From Apostichopus japonicus (lineage: Eukaryota; Echinodermata; Holothuroidea; Aspidochirotida; Stichopodidae): 64,000 bases of DNA. The DNA is taken from positions 13,545,303 through 13,609,302 of the forward strand of contig NC_092581.1 in NCBI RefSeq assembly GCF_037975245.1, in the 5' to 3' direction. This document shows positions 24,065 to 35,200 of the stretch, one piece after another; within the stretch, counting starts at the first letter, position 1; each line of letters opens with the position of its first letter. The notes under the pieces are model-generated. The model did not search any database and was not told the origin of the DNA. It saw only the letters and a list, made by a program, of their open reading frames with translations. The translations under genes were made by a program, and so were the position numbers.

Positions 24065-25440
24065 CTTACATGTATATCCAGTTATATCTGGCTTTATCTG
24101 CATATCTGGATAGACTCTATGTCCAGTTATATCTGGCTTTATATCTTTATTAGGCCAGATAAAACTTGATTTGCCTATTTGGATTGACTCTATATCCAGT
24201 TATATCTGGCTTTATATGGCCATATCAAACTTAATAAGGATATCTGGCTTAAAATTATATCGAGATATATCTGACTTTATATGGCCATATCAAACTTTAT
24301 ATGCATATCTGGCTTACAATTATATCAATATATATCTGGCTTCATATGGCCATATCAAACTTGATATGCATATCTGGCTAACAAGTATTTTAAGATATAC
24401 CTGGCTAAATATGGCCATATCAAACTTGATATGGATATCTGGATTACAATTATATCAAGATATATCTGGCTTTATATGGCCATATCAAACTTGATATGCA
24501 TATCTGGCTTACAAGTATTTTAAGATATACCTGGCTAAATATGGCCATATCAAACTTGATATGGATATCTGGATTACAATTATATCAAGATATATCTGGC
24601 TTTATATGGCCATATCAAACTTGATATGCATATCTGGCTTACAAGTATTTTAAGATATACCTGGCTAAATATGGCCATATCAAACTTGATATGGATACCT
24701 GGCTTACAATTTTATCAAGATATATCTGGCTTTATATGGCCAAATAAAATGTTATCTGAATATCTGGATTGACTCTATATCCAGTTATATCTGGCTTTTT
24801 ATGGTCATATCAAACTTTATATGCATATCTGGCTAACAATTATATCAATATATACCTGGCTTTATAAGGCCATATCAAACTTGATATGGATATCTGGCTT
24901 ACAATTATATCAAGATATATCTGGCTTTATATGGCAATATCAAACTTTATATGTGTATCTGGATTGACTCTATATCCAGTTATATCTGGCTTTATATGAA
25001 CATATCAAACTTTATATGCATATCTGGATTACAATTATATCAAGTTATATCTGGCTTTATAAGGCCATATCAAACTTGATATGGATATCTGGCTAACAAT
25101 TATATCAAGATATATCTGGCTTTATTTGGCCAGATAAAACTTTATATGTGCATCTGGATTGACTCTATATCCAGTTATATCTGGCTTTATATGGCCATAT
25201 CAAACTTGATAAGGATATCTGGAATACAATTATACCAAGATATATCTGGCTTTATATGGCCATATCAAACTTTATATGCGTATCTGGATTGACTCTATAT
25301 CCAGTTATATCTGGCTTTATATGGCCATATCAAAATGTATATGGATATCTGGATTACAATTATATCAAGATATATCTGGCTTTATATGGCCATATCAATC
25401 TTTATCTATCCAGATATAGCCAGATATAAAACCAGATATG
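24065..25440. repeat. Tandem array, monomer about 65 bp with a 130-bp dimer period
   Basis: The monomer core is ATATCTGGCTTTATATGGCC followed by ATATCAAACTTGATATG. GCATATCTGGCT recurs at 24368, 24498 and 24628, an exact 130-bp higher-order period. Half the units carry GATATACCTGGCTAAATATGG and half carry the TTTATATGG form. Other variants (GACTCTATATCCAGTTATAT) occupy the flanks of the array. Confidence 0.88.
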
Positions 25441-25455
25441 GAATTTGAGTAAGGG

Positions 25456-26225
25456 TTATGTCGATTCCCCAAGCAATGGCATCAAGTTATTACGAAGTGC
25501 TAAGTACAGAAGTAATACCCGTCTGTGTCGCGGGCAAGGCATCAAGGGGATACGTAGTATCTGCATGCACTATACATTTTAAAGTTACGAATGGAATTTT
25601 GAGACGTCACTGTTGTGGTGCTAGTGTATATGTTTCAAGAATGGTGGTAAAATGTCCACATTTCTGTAATACATTCCCTTGAAATGGGCATTTCTTATAC
25701 AAATTTAGATTATTCCAGCTGGTCTGTTTTACAAATTTGGGGATGATCTTGACAGTGTGTGAAATCCTGGGACAAATTCTGGTGCCGGCCCCTTGGAATC
25801 TGGGACGTTTACTCACCTTTTCAGAAACTCCACCACAATATTGAATTAATTTTCTTGGTCTAGATTAATTTTCAATTTTCAAAAAGTAATGTACATATGG
25901 TCAAGGGATGGATGGCAATTTGACTCATTTTCAGTCCAATATATTGCGGTAAGCTTTTAATTCCCTTGATAATATATATCTAAAGAGGGTCAAGTAGAGG
26001 GCCAGAACTGCTAGTTTTGATAATTGGAAGAAGGACAAAGATCTAAATTTACCTTGTGAGTGGCCAATTAGTTTTAATTAATGCAAAATCTGTATCTGTT
26101 GGAAGGCAAATCTCTAATATTTGTTTTATTTTTTCGTGCTTGTATACCTTTAATGATTTTTTGTTTGTCTTCTACTTCATATGAAGATTTTTTTTCCTAC
26201 AAACCTGGATCATCAATAAAATAAG
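25456..26225. other. Upstream region of the hydroxyacid oxidase gene
   Basis: Should hold the promoter and 5' UTR of the gene starting at 26226. No TATA box or other site could be supported. The frames at 25458-25682 and 25607-25816 look non-coding. Confidence 0.4.
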
Positions 26226-29200
26226 ATGTCAATCGATACCAACTGTTCAGCTAGAGATTACGAACGATTGGCCAAACAGAAACTTTGTCCGAAAGTGTGG
26301 GGTTATTATTCTGCTGGGGCTGGCGAAGGAACTACATTGCAGGAAAGCAAAAATGCTCTCAAAAGGTCAGCATGTGCAGTTACTTAAACTATTACTGTAA
26401 ATCACTTAAGAGCTATAATTATTATAGTCGTTGTATTAATTGTGATCTTGATCCTTGCTGGAAATTTTGTGTAGGGAAGGGCATGTGTAATGTCTAGTCT
26501 ATGATTATTTCTATGCAATCACTGTAGGCCCCTCCTCCCATGAATAGCAATGACTATGAACATACACGTGAAATTTGATACATTGTCATAACTGGTGGCG
26601 TGAATATTAATAATATTAATAATCACCAGTTATTTTTACGACGCTCAAAGGGTGTGAAGACTCGCGCAAAAAGAACTGTCTGGTAAGGCTACAATCTTTG
26701 AAGGAATAGACACAAAAAAGAAACTTTTATTAAAAGCAATTTACGAAGATTTTCAAAATGGACAAGACAAGGTGACAACAATTTTAGGTCGACTGGTAAC
26801 TCTATAAACTTAAAGCCAAACTAAAGGATAAAGTTTACTTTTAAAGAGTGTGAAGACTTGCGCAAAAAGAAACGTCTAATGCCGGAAATCTGACCTAGTT
26901 TCGAATGAGGTGTAACAGAAGTGTTAAACACCACCATCGATCCCAGAAAATACACACACAGCTTGCTACCCTCTGTAATTAGACACTAGTGTACAGTCAG
27001 TACCTACAGCTGCGGTCAATACCCACATCACTGTATACAAACGATACAGCGATGAACATCTCAGGTCCAGCTAAAGATAACAAGGTATCACGTTGCATTA
27101 CTGTCTGCATTTTGTAGGGACACGAACAAAACATGACTTGCAAGCAACAAAAAGTTATCTTTTTCAGATGTCCACACGCAGTTTGGGGCAAGTCTTCAAT
27201 GCCTTAATTTAAGGGACCACAAATGTGGGAGAAGCCCACAAGAGCTTATGGATTACAACTCACACGCCAGGTGGCTTCCTAATATGTGGGTATGACAACC
27301 CATTAGCTGAAGACAAGTTTGAAAATCAGGAGATGTTATTCATTTTGTTCTGTCATAAATACAGTTCATTACAGCTCTTAAAGTTCTTTCCCCATACCTA
27401 CCAAACTGGAAATTCAAATGAAATCCTCTTCTCAACAGAGAAAGTCTGATTGCCATATCTGGGCATCTAGAGTATTTGCCAAATTTATGACAACATTCCC
27501 ACCCAAGCCAAAAACATGGTTGGGCTTGGGTGAATGGTGACCCTCCTTTCGGGACAACAGCTGTAGTTGCACCTTGCTATGCCACTGGTCATAATGTTGG
27601 TCCATTTAAGACCTTCAGGCATAATCTTTAAACCAGAAATTCAACTTTTACTTCAACTTGACATTTGTACATATTTTTTTCAGGAGAATATGCACGGGTG
27701 TCTAAGGCTACTAACATGTCAAAATGATCTGTGTATCAAATCTTCCACTGGACATTCTACACACACAGTTTTACTAAGAGATAACATGCTCTCTGTGACT
27801 TAACACTTATAGGTTAGGTTTCCGACCACAGATGATGAGGACGGAGTTTGAAAGGGATTTCTCAGTGAACGTTCTGGGACATCGGATCAGAGCTCCAATT
27901 GGAGTTGCCCCCACTGCATATCATGGTCTTGCACATCCTGATGGGGAGAAGGCAACAGCCAAAGGTACTTATGGAACCATTAAAGTGTCATCCAAATGTT
28001 CAGATATTTTTTCGTAAAAAACATTCAGTCGCAATCATCGACAAAATGATTTATTGTTCAGTTAATATATTTACTATTTGCTTGCAATGAAATATGACAA
28101 ATACCAATATAACTGTGCATAAGTGAGGAATACTGAATTTATAAAAAGTCGTCAAGGTTAGCAATAATTTTGCAACAAAATGATGAATTACCCTCAAATC
28201 AGAACTATGTCATCATTTGAATAATTTTTACTGCAAAATGCAAAAAAAAACATGATCATTTCAATAAAAATCTCGTCAATTCAACATTTTGTGAAAAAAA
28301 CGATTAATTACGCTCACATTAGAACGTCATCATTTTAACATATTGCAGCAAATGATAAATAAAATGTAGCAACATTCCAGAAGGATCTAAAAATTTTGAT
28401 GGCAATTTAAGGTCTCTATAGAACTTTGCTGAGATCGGTAAGTACTATATTCTATCTCATCATACTTTGCATTCCAGAACCACGTGAGAAGCGCTGGCTG
28501 ACTAAATACCATCATTGTGCTGATTGACTTTGAACCGTCAACATCATTGACTGGTTTAGTTAAGCCAAAGTAACGCTATTGTGTGTGTCTGCTCTCGTTT
28601 ATAGCTCCATGGTCTGCTGAACGTGGACGATTTTGTTCACAGCAGATATTAGCTCTTTTGTCTCGGAGTTGCTGGCTATATGGCAGCTCTCTAATTTTCA
28701 TTACGGTGATAGCCAATGTCTGATTCCTTCATGCAAAGCATATGATTCGATAGAATCTAAATCAAACTTCACTTTAAGCTTGTTTAATTAGAATATAGTG
28801 TTGGATTACTCTTTCTGGCTGACTAAATACCGTCATTGTGCTGATTGACTTCGAATTGTCAACATCATTGACTGGTTTAGTTAAGCCAGAGTACTACGCT
28901 ATTGTGTGTGTCTGCTGAACGTGGACGATTTTGTTCACAGCAGATAACAGCTCTTTTGTCTCGGAGTTGCTGGCTATATGGCAGCTCTCTTATTTTCATT
29001 TCAAACTTCACTTTAAGCTCGTTTAATTAGAATATAGTGTTGGATTGCTCTTTCTGAGATCTACTTCCAAGTCTTTCTGCTAGTTAGGTCTTTCTTTAAT
29101 ATCTGGTTGCATTTTTGAGATTCCCCATTATCATATGAAAATTATATTCACTGATTGTATTTATAATTAGCATAAATAATTTGCATTTTGCATTGAACTT

Positions 29201-32200
29201 TTCTGTCCAGTTCTACAGCACTGGTCTGCTGTAGGATGAATGTGTGCACAAAATGATTTTGATATGTCGTAGATTTATAAAAAAAATAAAATAAAACAGG
29301 GATGGCAGGGGGTGGGGGGGGTGGGTTGGTGGAACTTCACTGACCCCCACCAGACCTTTCATATACAAGACAAAAAAATTGAAATCCTCTCTCTCACATG
29401 TATTCTTGTGCTAGTAAACTCACTAAGAATGAACAAGAAATATCTAAATATGTTGCAGGTTCCAGGGCTATTCCCCATGAATCCTCACCATATGGCTGGG
29501 GATCCACTCCAGCAAAAGTTTAAAGTAATTCCTCTCTCTGACCTGGATTTTGTTTTTCCTTTGTGAAAATCCAACTTGCAGAGTGTCTTCTTTTTTATAT
29601 GAAAATGCAGTTTCTGGGATGTGACTCTACACCCTCCCCCCACCCCAAACCCCCTGTACTTCAAACCAATAACAAGTTGTTTTTATGAATCAAATAATTT
29701 CATTTTTGGTATTATATTTTTCCAGTCACTGCAGTCAGTTTCACAAAACAACTTTTATGCCCTCAAATAACTTGTTTACAATGCATTTCATATTTTTCAA
29801 CAACAAGTGGGTGTTGAAAGTCACCAAGAAATGATCTGTAATTGTTGCCTAAGAAGTTATTGGAATTTATAATACAATTAGATTAACATTAAGCCGCCAC
29901 TAATGAGAATTAACTATTCTAAGCTCAGTCTTAAAGGAGCTTTCCCATACTTTAAAGGCCAAATATTAACCAGAATAGCTACAGTATAAGAACACTACTA
30001 TAGAAATGGCTAAAAATTCTGCTTAAAAGTCATCTTTTGAAGAAGAAATAAAGACAGATGAAAACAATATGTCTAAGTCTAGCCCGTCAAAGAGGAACAA
30101 TGAAATATACAAAAGAGACAAAGGTTTAGGGAGTGAGGAGATAAAAACAAGAAGATATTTCAGTATTAAAGTTTGTGGATCGACTATCTATATTCTAGGT
30201 CTCAGAACAGTAAAGAGCCAAATGGTTGTAGTAATTCAATAGATTGTCTCAGCGAGAGTGATGTGTATCAAGTTATGTTCAAACATATCTTGAACAGATT
30301 AACACAATGAACATTGCTATGCAAGTGGTTAATCACCTTCTACAGTCATACCTTCATTAAGTTTTTCAAGCCTATGTCGTATATGAAGTGTACACAATTT
30401 ATGAGAAAATTATTCTCTGCATTCATTTGCAAGGTGTGGAGAATTTTGGAGCCATCATGATTGTAAGCAACTGGGCCAGCAACAGTATCGAGGATATCGC
30501 GGCGTCAGCACGTGGAGCACATTTATGGATGCAGACATTCATCATGCAGAATCGTCAGATCACAATCAACATAATCAGACGAGCGGAAAAGTTGGACTTC
30601 AAGGCAATCGTTATTACGATAGACGTACCAATCTGTAATCCCTGGAAATTTGGATTCTGCCAGGACCTGTTGGATCTGGGATATGATATGAGGTAGGAAA
30701 CATTCAGGTATGTTTATATATATACAGTGGCGGACTGGCCACACAGGCATTTGGGCAATGCGCGGTGGGCTGGTGGGCTGGGGAGCCTGGTAAAAATTAC
30801 AGCCCATTTTCACAGTAGTTAATAGAATACAGATGGGCTGTGTAGAAATATATTTTTAACTCTGGGAATCAGCTCATGAAATCACCATGTTAGTTAGTCT
30901 GTTAGTTCGTAACAAAAGAACGTGCTATTAGCAACCCGTCCATGCTAATGGATTTTATTTAGGTTTTTTTTTTTCAATTTTTTTCAAGCATGTTGTCACA
31001 AAATGCTTGAAAAACTAAATAAAATCCAGTCTAAAACATATATTTGTGTCTATTTTTGTTTACGTTTATATCTTTCCTCACTTTAATCAAGTGTTGCTTC
31101 TGGAAAAAAAATTGGGGTCATTTTTAAGCATTTTTGTAACCTACATACTTGAGAAATAGACCCCTCCCCCAGGATGGCGATCACTATGTAAGTAGCATAT
31201 CAATGAATAATGGCCCGGTCTTGGTAGAAAATGCCCGGCCGGTTTTAAGACCCAGTCCTCCCCTGTATATATATAATTACCTGCAATGTATACCTCTGTT
31301 TAAGATTGGATGGTAGCTGGGAAAGATGGATGGCATGAAGAGAGAGGGAGGGTGCACTGAGGAGGGGGGGGTGTAGATGTGTAGGTGAAAATAATAAAAT
31401 AATATTGATAAGAATAATCCAAAGAAAAGTGGTATTAGAGAGCTTACCAGGCATTTGACTCCAAACACTTTCTTTCCACTGTTAGCCCTGGATAGAAGTG
31501 ACTTGTATGCAACCCAGCTACTCACTCCTCCAACTTTTTCCCTCCTTTACAATCCAGCTCGTCCATCCACTAGCTTCATTTAGGTTTGTATACAAAATAC
31601 GTTTGTAGTATTACAAGAGGAAATTGAGAAAATTGGTTTTTATAAAATGCTGCATATTTGTTTAATTTCATTGAATCCGAAATCTTTTCATGTCTTGATT
31701 CTTATTATGGCTGGATCAGAAATGAGCATGCTGCAAGGCACATCCTTCACCTAAATGGGTGCAAGGTCACTGGGGGGGGGAGGGGAGGGGACAGTATACA
31801 AAGTCATTATAGAAGTGAAATATAAAAATCTTCCTTCACAATGTAGGTTAGCAGACAGTTGTAGCATCATTATTATCAAAAACAAACCTGGCTGTGATTT
31901 ATCATATAATCAGTGCCTAGAATAAGTAACCTGTATTCTTGTGTTTGTGATATTTTTGTATTGTGAGATGCACCTACCAGTATGTTGTAGCATATGTGAG
32001 GGTCAGAATTGTGTAATATACAATAACATTCCTGATAAAAAGAGTTTGGGATTTCTTTGTCATTGCCTAGAGATTGCAAAATCTAAGATGATGAGATAAA
32101 CGTCTAGCTACCATCATCCGCGATTCAAACCTGTGTCTAGTTATGAGATCCGACTTGTGGAATTGCAAATGGTCTTTTTTTGGGTTGGATAACATGGGTG

Positions 32201-35200
32201 TTGATCTCTACAGTTGTGGTAAATACATCATCAAACAGGAACAACCTGTTGCAACAACTTATCAAGTACTCCTCAAATTAGTACGTCCAATAGAGAAAAC
32301 GTTTAGTCCCAAGTTGGCTTTGGTCTATTACAGAGAATGTAACCCAGAACATCACCATTGATCCCAAGGGCTAGATTTGATGTGTGAAAGAGGGGGGGGG
32401 GCAAACCTGGGAGAGGTTGTCTAAGGGGAGGGAGCACATTTTTTGGATTTAATATAGCCCCTAGATGTAATATGGTGCAATATTTATAGGTTCTTTCCCA
32501 GTACTAGTTGTGTATTTGAAAATGTAATTATGCTATCTGCGTAAGAGTGTTGCCAGATTTATTAAGCGGCATAAAAGTTTACAAACAGATGTAAAAATGA
32601 AACGTCAAAATCCATCTTTTTTATAACTTGTGTAATGATGTTATCAATAAGTATAAAAGTGTCGCAGAGTTGTCTGTGGTATAACCAACAAAGTACTGAC
32701 CGATTTTGGAATTAAAAAGCCAACTCGAGTTCTGGGAATAGGTGTATCCCCTCTGTGTCTGTGATGTCATAAGGGGTTTTCTGCAAAAGCGTTACTGAGG
32801 CTATAATATTCTTGTTTGGTTTGTGCTGGAAATAATGTGACCCATTTTATAATGGTTGCTTTAGCTTTCAATGATCTCTGTATTTATAATTTCATCAGAA
32901 TGCATCTGTTTTGTAAAAACAATTTTTCTCCTCAGTGGATAAATTATTGAGATATACAGAGAATAAAAGAAACCGAAGACCTATTCAGCTGAACCATATA
33001 CCTTCTGTTGCTGCTAGATAAACTATGCAATGTATCACAAACTTGGAAAAAATCATATCTTTATGAAACAAAATTCTATGAGGATGTGGTTTCCCCTTGA
33101 ACATGCAGAAAATCAACTTTGGCCACAAAAAAATTACTGTGAAGTTTTTCCTTGTTTTCTTATATAGTAAACACCGTAGGAAGAAACAGTACACTGAAAA
33201 AGAATACCAGGTTTTTCAGTCAAGTTTAATCCCATGATAAATTATATTTCCCAGGGTCGCCAATATAGATGAAAACACAGATGAAGTTCGTGCTGCCAAA
33301 GCATCTGGAGACGTGATGCTTATGAACTATATGAAAAATCAGACTGCCAGTTGTCCAAAATGGAATGACATAGCTTGGGTTAAAACTATCACAACATTGC
33401 CAGTCATAGTTAAGGGAGTGTTAACAGGTAAATTATCATCTTTTGGTAAATAGTATGCCATTAATGAGTGGAACAAACTCTAAAAGACGAACTTTCTGTA
33501 CTTATATGGACAGTTACCCTAAAAATTGATGGTTTGTACAATGTTATTATGTTGGCAGTTCTAAATTGCCACTATTGTTAAAGCAAAAAAAGAAACAAAT
33601 CGCTTCTTATATGTTAGTGGGGCTGGGTGATAGGTTGGAGGAGGGGGAGTGGGAGTTAGGGGTTGGGGGGAGATGTTTGAAGATGGTGGGGGAGAGTTTG
33701 GAAAGATTGGGGGGAGACATAGTGTAAAGTCTCACTCAAACACTAGTTAACCACCAAATGGTAAGAAGTAACCATTTAATCACTAGCTGTAAATAGGAGT
33801 AAAACAATGAGTAAATAATGTAATTGTAATATAATAATTAATCAAATCTAAAATGTTCAAATATAAACCATAATTTATATGCTGTGAAAGTAATTTCCTA
33901 TAATTTCACATAATTTTCTTACTTTAAGACCAACTGTGTCAAATGTGACAAAAGAAATTTAGTGAGGTGAAAAAAATGTTAGTTATATCCATAGGCGTAC
34001 AGTAGGAGAAAATTTTTGAAAATTCGGGCAATATGCTGAGAAATTTTCGCGCACCTACTGAAAGAAAAATAATTTGCAATGTGTTTTTCAATGGTTAAAC
34101 TTATATTTTTCTTATCATTATTATTGTAACGACTTTCCCAATAATTATAACCAATATGGAAGGGTCAAAACACGGAAAATGATTGTATGTTATTGGCATG
34201 CGATGTAATAACTGATGCATGCCTATATGATATGCACATGAATGGGTAGAAAGTGCGTGGAGCACCCGAAAAATTTTGGTTATATTTATCGGGCAAGTCG
34301 TTATAGCCCCCCCCCCCCAAATCAAATTGGGCTCCTACGCCTATGATTATATCGCACCATGATGTGATATGTGTCATTGTCTCTCGTTTCAGCTGAGACA
34401 GCGAGGGAAGCTGCAGCCATTGGAGTGGATGGCATTATAGTCTCGGCTCATGGAGGGAGGCAGCTAGATGAAGGTCCTGTCCCTGTAAGACTAAGTAACA
34501 TTTTCAGAATATTTCTTTGTTTTCAATTTCTATTTATTCATAGCAAGGTGAATTTTGTTTCCAGAAAGCTATTTGTTCTGGTCCAGTATCTGGTAGGTCT
34601 CAGCTTCATAAGTATGTAAAGGCAGTGGGACTTTTGAACTGACACACCCAACAAGGTTTAATATGGTTTTATAATTAGGGCCACCAGCAAATAAAGAGCT
34701 GGCTAGCACAGAGAACATGGTTTGTATTCTGAGGTCAAGGTCAACTTGATGGTTCCAACTAATAAGGTTATTTGCTTCTTTTTTTTAAATTTGGTTTCCA
34801 TTTTGCTCTCTGTATTAAGTTTATGGCTTTAATAATTGCTTGTATATTTAGCTTTATACTTATAATAAGATCATGAACAGCTACGGAGAATCTATTTATC
34901 CTTTTCAGTATTAATAATTAATCAAACAACTTTCATAACTTCCAGTTCTGTTATGAGTCTCTCTTTTAATGAAAGATACTTAAAGGCATTGAAGACTCGC
35001 CCAAAACCGCGTGCAGCCATCTGAAAAAGTAAACTTTCCGTTGCTTGCAAGTGACGTTTTGTTCGTGTCGCTACAAAATGCAGACAGACTGAGACAGTAA
35101 TGAAACGTGATACCTTGTTATCTTTAGCTGGACCTGAGATGTCCATTGCTGTATCCAGTGTTCGACTTATGGCCAAAAAATTGCATAGCAACAAATTTCG

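Larger units (their letters stand above)
22144..25455. mobile_element. 3.3 kb inverted-repeat element filled with satellite arrays
   Basis: The left end CCCTTACTCAAAATCCATAT and the right end (its complement CCCTTACTCAAATTCCATAT) form a 20-bp inverted repeat with one mismatch. Between them are two satellite arrays (22150-22610 and about 24065-25440) around about 1.4 kb of ordinary sequence. No clear target duplication or transposase was found, so the superfamily is unknown. Open frames in the arrays (22147-22404 minus, 24171-24494 plus) are repeat translations. Confidence 0.7.

Noticed and set aside
24171-24494. 107-residue frame of repeated 'SGLQLYQDISGFIWPYQT'-like units
   Set aside because: Translation of the 65-bp satellite; the frame persists only because the unit lacks stops in that phase.
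22150-25440. CRISPR-like array
   Set aside because: Repeats are contiguous and diverging, without unique spacers, in a eukaryotic intergenic element; it is a satellite.
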